From assembly GCA_029866155.1 (NCBI GenBank), contig JARWZW010000013.1:1-64000 (forward strand): a DNA stretch of 64,000 nt. Reading direction: 5' to 3'. Origin of the DNA: Caulobacter sp. (GTDB taxonomy: Bacteria; Pseudomonadota; Alphaproteobacteria; Caulobacterales; Caulobacteraceae). The position numbers and the translations under genes were made by a program. The notes beneath the pieces were generated by a model. The model worked only from the letters and a program-made list of their open reading frames with translations. It ran no database searches and was not told where the DNA came from. Below, one piece after another: positions 45,225-52,586 of the stretch (positions are counted from its first letter, which is position 1; every line of letters begins with the position of its first letter).

Positions 45225-45270
45225 AAAATGACGCGCGTGGACCTGAAAAATCCTGACGCGTCATTTTTTT
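45225..45270. terminator. Bidirectional-type hairpin with T/A run
   Basis: AAAATGACGCG (45225-45235) pairs perfectly with CGCGTCATTTT (45257-45267), 21-base loop, plus further T residues on the plus strand. It lies just upstream of the 6S promoter and just beyond the end of the terminase-like gene, so it would insulate the 6S promoter from incoming transcription on that strand. Confidence 0.65.
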
Positions 45271-45356
45271 CCAAACGGCATTTTCCATCCGGGCCCCTCC
45301 GAAAGGGGACGGACCCGGAAAGGGGCGAGACTGGCGGCCGGAAAAATCCAACATTT

Positions 45357-46138
45357 TCAACTGATAAGGCCCCGTTCCAGGCGGTCGAGTTCCTGCCGCA
45401 TCTGGGCGACCCAGGGCTCTTCCTTAAGCGGCCGGGGTCTCTTGTAGGGCGTCCGGGCCGGTTTTTGCGTCAAGGCGGTGTCAGAAACTGCAAGACTTTC
45501 GTCAGGTCCGTCACAGGGTTCGGTAACGCTGAAAGCCGGGCCGTCCCAGGGTTCGGTAACGACGTTGTCCATGTGTTTCGCCGTTTTCCAGGCTGGAGCC
45601 AGGCCCGCTTCGTCGATGGCCGTCAGCCGCGCCGCCTCGGCCCTGGCCATTGCCTGGATGACGGGGGCGGCGATCTCGGCCTGGCCCTGGTGGGTGTCCA
45701 GATGGGCCAGCAACAGCTTGAGCGCCGCCAGCTTGTCGCCCAGGCGGATATGGAGGCGGCGATGGCTGACGCCGGCGCGGCAGGTCTCGCTGTAGCGGAA
45801 CTCACGAAACCCGGCCGCCCGGGCATGGGTGATCCGGGACAGGTCCAGACTGGGCTGGCCGTTCTGCAGTTGCGCATAGTCGGCCATGTTGGCGCAGGCC
45901 ACGTGGCTGATTTCCAGCAACACGGCGGGCCGGGTCAGGGGATTATCGCGGGCGGCGACCCCGGCCTCGATGGCGGCCCGCACATTGGGCCGCTTCATCA
46001 GCCCGCCTGCCAGGCCGCCGTCCACCGATAGCCGGCCCATTCCGCCGCCTCCCGGGCGCTGCCGCTGCGCAGATACTCATCGACAAACCGCGACTGCCGG
46101 TGATTGAGCGGCCGACTGGCCGGAGGGAGTTTTGCCAT
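45357..46138 (-). pseudogene. Phage terminase small-subunit-like gene with a frameshift
   Basis: ATG 46138 opens a frame of 46 residues: MAKLPPASRPLNHRQSRFVDEYLRSG, then SAREAAEWAGYRW, the N-terminal helix-turn-helix of terminase-2 small subunits (N-x-x-Q-x-x-F-V-x-E-Y, AA-x-x-A-G-Y). It stops at 45998-46000, but an overlapping second frame starting by 46040 continues the family pattern (LMKRPNVRAAIEAGVAARDNPLTRP, VLLEISHVACANMADY) to 45357. A one-base deletion or two-base insertion near 46000-46045 would join them. Downstream is a basic/Pro tail. No large subunit, portal or integrase is present, so this is a prophage or gene-transfer-agent remnant. Confidence 0.7.
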
Positions 46139-46394
46139 GGGGATGCCTCCTGAAGGGATCGAAGCGGGGGGAGGCATTATCCCATGGCGGGCGGTGGGGA
46201 GGTTCAGGAACGGTTTGGCCCCACCTGGTGTATCGAATGGGCAGGCGCGGACCTTGCCCGGAGGGGCAATGACTGAGCCGGGGGGCTGGGGCGGAAATCT
46301 GAAGGGTGGCGGCGATCCAGGGGCGGCACCAAGCCTTCACGCGCAGCATTGCCTGCATCACCCTTATGTACATCTTAAAGGGGAAGTGCGCCTG

Positions 46395-46423
46395 TTGAGC
46401 CATCATACAAAGTGTGATAGAAA
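46395..46423 (+). promoter_or_regulatory. Promoter and operator of the toxin-antitoxin pair
   Basis: TTGAGC (46395-46400), 17-base spacer and TAGAAA (46418-46423). The spacer contains the inverted repeat ATCATAC-AAA-GTGTGAT (46402-46418, one mismatch). Binding by the helix-turn-helix antitoxin would cover the promoter, the classical TA autoregulation. The transcript would start almost at the toxin ATG (46435). The upstream 46139-46394 holds no gene I can support. Confidence 0.6.
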
Positions 46424-46434
46424 AATGCCGAACG

Positions 46435-46836
46435 ATGGCCGATAAGCCGCAATGTCGCATCTACAAGAACCGCTGGTTTGCGAAGTATGCGAGCCGGGAA
46501 GGGATCAGCGACGCGGCGCTTGTCGCCGCGGTCGATCAGGCCAATCGCGGCCTGGTCGATGCCGATCTGGGCGGGGGCCTGATCAAGCAGCGGGTCGCCC
46601 GCGAAGGCGGAGGTAAATCCGGCGGCTATCGCACGCTGATTTTCTTCCGCCTTGAGGAGCGGGCCGTGTTCGCCTTTGGCTTCGCCAAGAGCAGCAAGGC
46701 CAACCTCAACGCGGTTGAGTTGCGGACCTACAAACAGGCCGCGAGGATCGTGCTCGCGCTGACACAGGCGCAGGTCGAGACCGAGGTGCGCGAAGGAAGA
46801 TTGTTCGAGGTGAATGTCGATGTCCCAGACCTATAA
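46435..46836 (+). CDS. higB: RelE/HigB-like toxin
   Basis: 133 residues from ATG 46435. RelE/HigB-2 type fold: KPQCRIYKNRWFAKYASREGISDAAL, then GLIKQRVAREGGGKSGGYRTLIFFRLEERAVFAFGFAKSSKANL. The KxRxARxGxGKSGGxR element is the characteristic mRNA-binding/catalytic strand of this subgroup (DUF1044), which cleaves mRNA on ribosomes. Followed with a 17-base overlap by the HTH antitoxin; toxin-first order is usual for HigBA. Upstream basal promoter with operator seen. Confidence 0.87.
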   Translation: MADKPQCRIYKNRWFAKYASREGISDAALVAAVDQANRGLVDADLGGGLIKQRVAREGGGKSGGYRTLIFFRLEERAVFAFGFAKSSKANLNAVELRTYKQAARIVLALTQAQVETEVREGRLFEVNVDVPDL

Positions 46837-47137
46837 GAGCGAGGCGCTCGCCGCCGTTCACGAGATGATGGAAGGCCTCCACGGGGCCGGAGCCATCGAC
46901 AAACAGACCCTGCGCGATTTCGACGAGGCCTGCCTTGCCCCGGTCACGCCACTCAAGGCCGAGGAGATCAAGGCGATACGCGAGGCGCAGCACGTCTCTC
47001 AGCCGGTGTTTGCGCGTTATCTCAATGTTTCCAAAAACCTCGTTTCCGATTGGGAGCGAGGCAAGAAGCGGCCAGGCGGCCCGGCGCTGCGGCTTCTGTC
47101 GATCATCCAGCGCAGGGGACTTGAGGGGGTTGCTTGA
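46820..47137 (+). CDS. higA: HigA-like helix-turn-helix antitoxin
   Basis: 105 residues from ATG 46820, which has GAGGTG at a proper distance; ATG 46814 is an alternative. The HTH-XRE element EEIKAIREAQHVSQPVFARYLNVSKNLVSDWERGKKRPGGPALRLLSII spans about residues 52-100. The N-terminal half wraps the toxin. The pair autoregulates through an inverted repeat in its promoter. Located with the terminase remnant between 6S RNA and zapA, so it probably arrived with the same insertion. Confidence 0.9.
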   Translation: MSQTYKSEALAAVHEMMEGLHGAGAIDKQTLRDFDEACLAPVTPLKAEEIKAIREAQHVSQPVFARYLNVSKNLVSDWERGKKRPGGPALRLLSIIQRRGLEGVA

Positions 47138-47225
47138 CGTCAGGCCGGCTGTTTTCCAGCCGGTTTAGCGAGGACCAAAACCGCTGTTTCTGCAGGTCTG
47201 CAGACTATCCCAGAATACCGCGTCG

Positions 47226-47255
47226 TCCCGGCCGAAGCGCAGCGCAGAGCCGGGA
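47226..47255. repeat. Short intergenic hairpin repeat (REP-like)
   Basis: TCCCGGC (47226-47232) pairs with GCCGGGA (47249-47255) inside a GAAGCGCAGCGCAGAG loop, preceded by CGTCG and followed by TCCAGG. The spelling is the widespread Caulobacterales/Rhizobiales-type intergenic repeat with a CCCGGC...GCCGGG core. It lies at the convergent junction of the antitoxin gene and zapA. Confidence 0.5.
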
Positions 47256-47295
47256 TCCAGGGCGGCGGGGCATCCGCCTCCCGCCCGTCAGACCC

Positions 47296-47622
47296 CTAAC
47301 CCCCGCTCAGCTTCTCGATCTTCCGCGCCGCATTCTCCAGCGCCGCTGCCGCCTTCATCTCGACCCGGGCCCGGTCGGTCTGGGCTTCGGCGAGTTGGGA
47401 CTGGGCCTGGGCCAGGCGCAGTTTCAGGTCGGCCAGTTCGTCGGTCAGGAGCAGGGCGGTCATCAGGAACAGCCGGGTCTCGCCCAGCTGGCCGACATCG
47501 CGGCCGACCTGGCGGACCTGGGCGTCGAAACTCTCGGCCAGGGCTTGGAGGTGGCGTTCCTGGCCGTCCTCGCAGCCGACCAGATAGGCCTTGCCGTTCA
47601 CCGTGACATTCAGCTGGGCCAT
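47296..47622 (-). CDS. zapA: Cell division protein ZapA
   Basis: 108 residues, MAQLNVTVNGKAYLVGCEDGQERHLQALAESFDAQV is the ZapA N-terminal domain and the remainder is a coiled coil (LAQAQSQLAEAQTDRARVEMKAAAALENAARKIEKL). ZapA binds and bundles FtsZ filaments at midcell. It follows the DUF4164 gene with two bases between (TGA then ATG), so they are cotranscribed; this pair next to tkt is typical of Caulobacterales. Confidence 0.94.
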   Translation of the reverse strand: MAQLNVTVNGKAYLVGCEDGQERHLQALAESFDAQVRQVGRDVGQLGETRLFLMTALLLTDELADLKLRLAQAQSQLAEAQTDRARVEMKAAAALENAARKIEKLSGG

Positions 47623-47624
47623 GG

Positions 47625-47894
47625 TCAGTCGTCTCCCAGGGCGGAGCGGATCTCGGCGATGGCCTTGCTGAGGGCCTGGGAGGCCTGGGCGCCGGCCTCT
47701 TCCAGCGCCTTTTCCCGGGCCCGGCTGGCGTCCAGTTCGGCCGCTAGGCGCGCGCGATCATTGTCGAACAGGCCGCCGACCTCGGCCCCGGCCTCGCGCA
47801 CCCGCTCGGCCATCCGCTGTTCGAGAACGCCCAGCGCCCGCTCCAGGCGGCGCACGGCCAGGTCGAGGGCGCTTCCCTCCGCCTCTCCGCTCAT
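47625..47894 (-). CDS. DUF4164 coiled-coil protein
   Basis: 89 residues, nearly all coiled coil: LDLAVRRLERALGVLEQRMAERV followed by DNDRARLAAELDASRAREKALEEAG. DUF4164 genes in alphaproteobacteria sit upstream of zapA, and such proteins may help division-ring assembly (inference from context). It is divergent from tkt with 179 bases between; no clear promoter motif was found there. Confidence 0.88.
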   Translation of the reverse strand: MSGEAEGSALDLAVRRLERALGVLEQRMAERVREAGAEVGGLFDNDRARLAAELDASRAREKALEEAGAQASQALSKAIAEIRSALGDD

Positions 47895-48073
47895 TCGTCC
47901 GGCTCCTTGGTCACTTTACTCTGTATAGACTGCGTTGCGGGGAGACTGGAAGCGCCCCGACGACTTGCCTGACGGCTTGTCTCAAGGCTTGCTTCGGGGG
48001 CCCTGTCATGCGAACGGCCCCTCAAAGCGCCAGCAGGCCGCCAAGCCCCCGATTCAAGACCAAGGCCCACCCC

Positions 48074-50056
48074 ATGACTGCCCCCATGACTGTCAGTCCC
48101 GTGAAGATGGCCGACGCGATCCGTGTCCTGTCCATGGACGCCGTCCACGCCGCCAAGTCCGGACACCAGGGGGCGCCCATGGGCCTGGCCGATGTGGCCA
48201 CGGTGCTGTGGACGAAGTTTCTGAAATATGATCCGGCGCGCCCCGACTGGGCGGACCGGGACCGGTTTGTGCTGTCGGCCGGCCATGCCTCGATGCTGAT
48301 CTACAGCCTGCTGCATCTGACCGGCTTCAAGGCCGTGACCATGGAGCAGATCCGCAATTTCCGTCAGTGGGGCTCCATCACCGCCGGCCATCCGGAATAC
48401 GGCCACACCCCCGGGGTGGAATGCACCACCGGCCCGCTTGGACAGGGCATCGCCACGGCCGTCGGCATGGCCATGGCCGAGCGTTCGCTCAACGCCCGAT
48501 ATGGCGACGACCTGGTCGATCACCGGACCTGGGTGATCGCCGGCGACGGCTGTCTGATGGAAGGCGTCAGCCAGGAGGCCATCAGCCTGGCCGGCCGGCT
48601 GAAGCTGTCCAGGCTGACCGTGCTGTTCGACGACAACAACACCACCATCGACGGGGCGGCCACCATCTCCGAGACCGGCGACCAGATGGCCCGGTTCAAG
48701 GCCGCCGGCTGGCTGGTCAAGGCTGTGGACGGCCATGACCACGGCAAGATCGCCGCCGCCATGCGCTGGGCCACCCGCCAGGACCGCCCGACCATGATCG
48801 CCTGCCGGACCCTGATCTCCAAGGGCGCCGGTCCCAAGGAGGGCGATGTCCACGGCCACGGCTATAGCCTGTTCGACGAGGAAGCGACCCTGGCCCGCAA
48901 GGCCATGGGCTGGCCCCTGCCGCCCTTCGAGATCCCGGAAGACATCGCCGCCGCCTGGCTGAAGGCCGGCCGCAAGGGCGCCGGCGCCCGCCGCAAGTGG
49001 GACGCCCGTCTCAAGTCCAGCGACCGGGCCGCCGAGTTCAGGCGCGCCATGAAGGGCGATCTGCCGGCCGGCGCCTTCGAGGCCCTGGACGCCCATATCG
49101 CCCGGAACCTGGCCGAGCCTGTCGCCAATGCGACCCGGGTGCATAGCGGTTCGGCCCTGGCCGCCCTGACTCCGGCCATCCCGGAAATGATCGGCGGCTC
49201 GGCCGACCTAACCGGCTCCAACAACACCTATGTCAAGGGCATGCTGCCCCTGGACGCCCCGGACTATGCCGGGACCTATGTCCATTACGGCGTGCGGGAA
49301 CATGGCATGGCGGCGGCCATGAACGGCATGGCCCTGCATGGGGGGGTGATCCCCTTCAGCGGCACCTTCATGGTGTTTTCCGACTACAGCCGGGCGGCGA
49401 TCCGGCTGGGCGCCCTGATGGGGGTGCGGGTCATCCATGTCATGACCCACGATTCCATCGGGCTTGGCGAAGACGGCCCGACCCACCAGCCGGTGGAGCA
49501 TCTGGCCGCCCTGCGGGCCATGCCAAACCTGCTGGTCTTCCGCCCCGCCGATGCGGTGGAGGCCGCCGAATGCTGGCGTGCGGCGCTGGAGGCCGAGAAG
49601 TCCCCCTCGATCATGGCCCTGTCGCGCCAGAAGACCCCGGTGGCCCGCAAGGCGCCGGCAACGGAGAACCTGTCGGCCCGGGGCGCCTATGAACTGTCGC
49701 CGTCGGAAGGCGCCGCCCAGGTGACGATCTTCGCCTCGGGCACGGAGGTCGGGGTCGCCCTGGCGGCCCAGACCCTGCTGAAGGGCGAGGGCGTCGCCGC
49801 CCGGGTGGTCTCCACCCCCTGCTGGGAGCTGTTCGAGCAACAGTCGGCCGCCTATCGCAAGTCGGTGATCGGCGCCGCGCCGGTGCGGGTCGCTGTCGAG
49901 GCGGCGGTGAAGTTCGGCTGGGAGCGGTTCATCGGCGAGGACGGGGTCTTTGTCGGCATGACCGGCTTTGGCGCCAGCGCCCCCTATGAGCGGCTCTACA
50001 AGGAGTTCGGCATTACCGCGGAGGCCGTGGCGGCGGCGGCGAAGGCGAAGCTGTAG
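48074..50056 (+). CDS. tkt: Transketolase
   Basis: 660 residues from ATG 48074 (another ATG lies five codons on and an open frame extends upstream without family sequence). Thiamine-diphosphate enzyme moving two-carbon ketol units between sugar phosphates. Marks: KMADAIRVLSMDAVHAAKSGHQGAPMGLADVATVLW, the H in SAGHASMLIYSLLHLTG, GPLGQGIATAVGMA, the GDGCLMEGVSQEA...LFDDNNTTI TPP-binding motif, EHGMAAAMNGMALHGG, and THDSIGLGEDGPTHQPVEHLA. Complete and intact. Confidence 0.97.
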   Translation: MTAPMTVSPVKMADAIRVLSMDAVHAAKSGHQGAPMGLADVATVLWTKFLKYDPARPDWADRDRFVLSAGHASMLIYSLLHLTGFKAVTMEQIRNFRQWGSITAGHPEYGHTPGVECTTGPLGQGIATAVGMAMAERSLNARYGDDLVDHRTWVIAGDGCLMEGVSQEAISLAGRLKLSRLTVLFDDNNTTIDGAATISETGDQMARFKAAGWLVKAVDGHDHGKIAAAMRWATRQDRPTMIACRTLISKGAGPKEGDVHGHGYSLFDEEATLARKAMGWPLPPFEIPEDIAAAWLKAGRKGAGARRKWDARLKSSDRAAEFRRAMKGDLPAGAFEALDAHIARNLAEPVANATRVHSGSALAALTPAIPEMIGGSADLTGSNNTYVKGMLPLDAPDYAGTYVHYGVREHGMAAAMNGMALHGGVIPFSGTFMVFSDYSRAAIRLGALMGVRVIHVMTHDSIGLGEDGPTHQPVEHLAALRAMPNLLVFRPADAVEAAECWRAALEAEKSPSIMALSRQKTPVARKAPATENLSARGAYELSPSEGAAQVTIFASGTEVGVALAAQTLLKGEGVAARVVSTPCWELFEQQSAAYRKSVIGAAPVRVAVEAAVKFGWERFIGEDGVFVGMTGFGASAPYERLYKEFGITAEAVAAAAKAKL

Positions 50057-50062
50057 GCAGGG

Positions 50063-50174
50063 TGCGTGCTTCGACACGCGGCTTGCAGCCGCTACTCAGC
50101 ATGACGAACTTATTGTAATTGCCAAATATTCGTAATGCTGAGTAGCCTGCGCAGCAGGCGTGTCGAAGCACGCA
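50063..50174. repeat. 112-bp palindromic intergenic element (copy A)
   Basis: Outer arms are exact: TGCGTGCTTCGACACGC (50063-50079) and its reverse complement at 50158-50174. Inner arms CTACTCAGCAT and ATGCTGAGTAG are also complementary, around a non-palindromic AT-rich loop of about 25 bases (ACTTATTGTAATTGCC and neighbours). Same length as copy B at 50502-50613, with identical loop orientation apart from two or three substitutions. Confidence 0.88.
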
Positions 50175-50196
50175 AACGGCGAGCAACCGGACGATC

Positions 50197-50490
50197 ATGG
50201 CTGCCTGGGTCTACATCCTCGAATGCGCCGACGGCAGCTACTATACCGGCTGCACCACCCATCTTGACTAGCGGATCGCCCAGCATCACGCCGGAACCTT
50301 TCAAGGCTACACCTCTTCGCGCTTGCCGGTGACGGTGGTCTACATCGCCGAATTTCAAGTTATCCACGACGCCATCGACTGGGAGCGCAAGGTCAAACGC
50401 TGGAGTCGGGCCAAGAAGCAGTCGGTGATCGCCGGGCGTTTCGAAGACCTGCCTGCCTTGTCCGTCAGCCGGTGGCGACGGGGCGCTTGA
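50197..50490 (+). pseudogene. GIY-YIG endonuclease-like gene with amber stop
   Basis: 97-codon frame: MAAWVYILECADGSYYTGCTTHLD, then TAG at 50269-50271 (codon 25), then RIAQHHAGTFQGYTSSRLPV, VVYIAEF, DAIDWERKVKRWSRAKKQ in the same frame to TGA 50488. This is the single-domain GIY-YIG (UPF0213/YhbQ-like) fold: YIL...YTG, R-I-x-x-H, EWERKVKRWSR metal-site helix with Glu. In relatives the broken position is usually Gln or Glu, so a single CAG-to-TAG change fits. It lies precisely between two 112-bp repeat elements, so the whole 551-bp unit 50063-50613 looks like a discrete insert. Confidence 0.85.
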
Positions 50491-50501
50491 CGCCTCTAGA
50501 G

Positions 50502-50613
50502 TGCGTGCTTCGACACGCTTGCTGCGCAGGCTACTCAGCATGACGAACTTATTGTAATTGCCAGATATTCGTCATGCTGAGTAGCGGCGACAAGCCGCGT
50601 GTCGAAGCACGCA
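50502..50613. repeat. 112-bp palindromic intergenic element (copy B)
   Basis: Outer arms TGCGTGCTTCGACACGC (50502-50518) and exact reverse complement (50597-50613); inner arms as in copy A. The inner flank of its left arm (TGCTGCGCAGG) equals the reverse complement of copy A's right inner arm, so the pair behaves like exchanged arms. Downstream is purT, whose ATG is 38 bases further on. Confidence 0.88.
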
Positions 50614-50650
50614 AACCTGGTCCAACCTTCTCCCTCGGAGACTGAATGTC

Positions 50651-51847
50651 ATGAAACTCGGCACGCCTCTTTCCGCCAGCGCCGTCAAGGTCATGCTCCT
50701 GGGCTCGGGAGAGCTGGGCAAGGAGGTGGCCATCGAGCTGCAGCGGCTGGGGGTCGAGGTGATCGCCGTGGACCGCTATGCCGACGCGCCCGCCATGCAG
50801 GTGGCCCATCGCAGCCATGTCATCGCCATGACCGACGCCGCCGCCCTGCGGGCCCTGGTCCTGGCCGAGCGTCCGCACCTGATCGTGCCGGAGATCGAGG
50901 CGATTGCGACCGACGAACTGGCCCGGATCGAGGCTGACGGCCTGGCGGTCGTCATCCCCACCGCCCTGGCGGCGCAGCTGACCATGAACCGCGAGGGCAT
51001 CCGCCGGCTGGCCGCCGAAGAGCTGGGCCTGCCGACCAGTCCCTATCGGTTCGCCTCCAGCCTGGAGGAGCTGGTCGCCGGGGCCAGTGCGGTCGGTTAT
51101 CCCTGTTTCGTCAAGCCGGTGATGAGCTCCTCCGGCAAGGGCCAGTCCTATGTCCAAGACGAGGCGGAGGTCGAGGCCGCCTGGGCCTATGCCCTGTCGG
51201 CCGGCCGGGTCGAGCAGGCCCGGGTGATCGTCGAGGGCCGGATCGATTTCGACTTCGAGATCACCCAGCTGACGGTCCGCTCCCTGGGCGCCGACGGCCA
51301 GATCGAAACCAGCTTCTGCGCCCCGATCGGCCACCGCCAGGTCAAGGGCGACTATGTGGAAAGCTGGCAGCCCCAGGCCATGAGCCCCCTGGCCCTGGAG
51401 CGGTCCCGCGACATGGCGGCCCGGGTGACGGAGGCGCTGGGCGGCCGGGGGCTGTTCGGGGTCGAGCTGTTTGTCAGCGGCGACGAGGTCTGGTTCAGCG
51501 AGGTCAGCCCCAGGCCCCATGACACCGGCCTGGTGACGCTTGCCACCCAGACCTACAGCGAGTTTGCCCTCCATGCCCGGGCGATCCTGGGCCTGCCGGT
51601 CGACGCCAGCCTGCGCGAGCCGGGCGCCAGCGCCGTGATCTATGGCGGCATGGAAGCCCGGGGCGTGGCCTTTGAAGGCGTCGCCGAGGCGCTGAAGGTC
51701 CCGACGGCCGACCTGCGGCTTTTCGGCAAGCCGGAAGCCTTCGAGCGGCGGCGCATGGGCGTGGCCCTGGCGCGGGGCGAAGACACCGACCAGGCCCGGC
51801 AGCGGGCGCTGCAGGCCGCGAACTGCGTCAGGGTCGTGGCTGGCTGA
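50651..51847 (+). CDS. purT: Formate-dependent phosphoribosylglycinamide formyltransferase
   Basis: 398 residues, ATP-grasp enzyme. PurT forms formyl-GAR from GAR, formate and ATP, the folate-independent third step of purine synthesis. Family marks: [81 protein letters not shown]-binding [13 protein letters not shown], and the terminal [34 protein letters not shown]. Full length. Sits alone after the repeat-flanked insert. Confidence 0.97.
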   Translation: MKLGTPLSASAVKVMLLGSGELGKEVAIELQRLGVEVIAVDRYADAPAMQVAHRSHVIAMTDAAALRALVLAERPHLIVPEIEAIATDELARIEADGLAVVIPTALAAQLTMNREGIRRLAAEELGLPTSPYRFASSLEELVAGASAVGYPCFVKPVMSSSGKGQSYVQDEAEVEAAWAYALSAGRVEQARVIVEGRIDFDFEITQLTVRSLGADGQIETSFCAPIGHRQVKGDYVESWQPQAMSPLALERSRDMAARVTEALGGRGLFGVELFVSGDEVWFSEVSPRPHDTGLVTLATQTYSEFALHARAILGLPVDASLREPGASAVIYGGMEARGVAFEGVAEALKVPTADLRLFGKPEAFERRRMGVALARGEDTDQARQRALQAANCVRVVAG

Positions 51848-51860
51848 CGATCCGGTCCGG

Positions 51861-52583
51861 CTACTCGATGCCTGACTTGTCGAGGGTTTCCCTCAAGCGG
51901 TGGATGGCTTTTGCAGCGGGGCTGTAGGTCTGTCGCCAGGCCAGCAGGCCCACGGCGCCCACCGTCGCCAGCGTCAGGGCGACTGGCCCGAACATCCAGG
52001 CGGCGGCGGCCAGGGCGAAATAATAGCCGCGAACCCCGGCATTGAAGGCCGTCAGGGAGCCGTTCAGCACCTGGGCGGCGGCCTGGCCCAGACCATCCCG
52101 CAGGGATGCCGAAGCGGGCCAGTCCTCGCCCTCCCTAGGCTCGGGGGCGGCGCCGATGATGGTGAGGGTGTAGTTCATCTGGCGGATGGACCAGATGAAA
52201 TCCAGCAGGCCCCGCGCCAGGGTGATCAGCACCAGGGCCAGCTGGGTCTCGAACAGCAGCCGGGTGCTGGTGCGGATCAGGGCTAGGCTGGAGACACTGC
52301 GAAAGGCGTCCTCGCCGCCGAACAGCACGCCCGCCGAAGCGGCGATCAGCAGCAGGTTCGAGGAGGCGAAGAAGGAGGCGGAGTTGAGGGCATGTCCCAG
52401 CAGCTGGCCGTCGATGAACCGGCTCTCGCGGCGGGACATCTCGATCATCCAGGCCACCCGCAGCCGGGACATGTCGGTGTTGAGCACGCCATCCTTGCCG
52501 CGGATCCACTGCAGGACGGGTTCGTAGCAGGACCAGCAGAGCAGGAAGAACCCCAGGGCGGCCAGGTCCGGAATGGACAACAT
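51861..52583 (-). CDS. DUF599 membrane protein
   Basis: 240 residues with about four hydrophobic segments (7-24, 75-95, 105-130, 190-225). SLTAFNAGVRGYYFALAAAAWMFGP, ESRFIDGQLLGHALNSASFFASSNLLLIAASAGVLFG match DUF599, a membrane family of unknown function. It follows the transporter gene by three bases on the same strand, so they are cotranscribed, which suggests a partner role for uptake or signalling (inference). Convergent with purT. Confidence 0.82.
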   Translation of the reverse strand: MLSIPDLAALGFFLLCWSCYEPVLQWIRGKDGVLNTDMSRLRVAWMIEMSRRESRFIDGQLLGHALNSASFFASSNLLLIAASAGVLFGGEDAFRSVSSLALIRTSTRLLFETQLALVLITLARGLLDFIWSIRQMNYTLTIIGAAPEPREGEDWPASASLRDGLGQAAAQVLNGSLTAFNAGVRGYYFALAAAAWMFGPVALTLATVGAVGLLAWRQTYSPAAKAIHRLRETLDKSGIE

Positions 52584-52586
52584 GGA

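Noticed and set aside
13827-50490. Stop-codon recoding (TAA or TAG read as an amino acid).
   Set aside because: All three stops are used normally to end dozens of genes here, so global recoding is excluded; nonsense mutation or sequence error is simpler.
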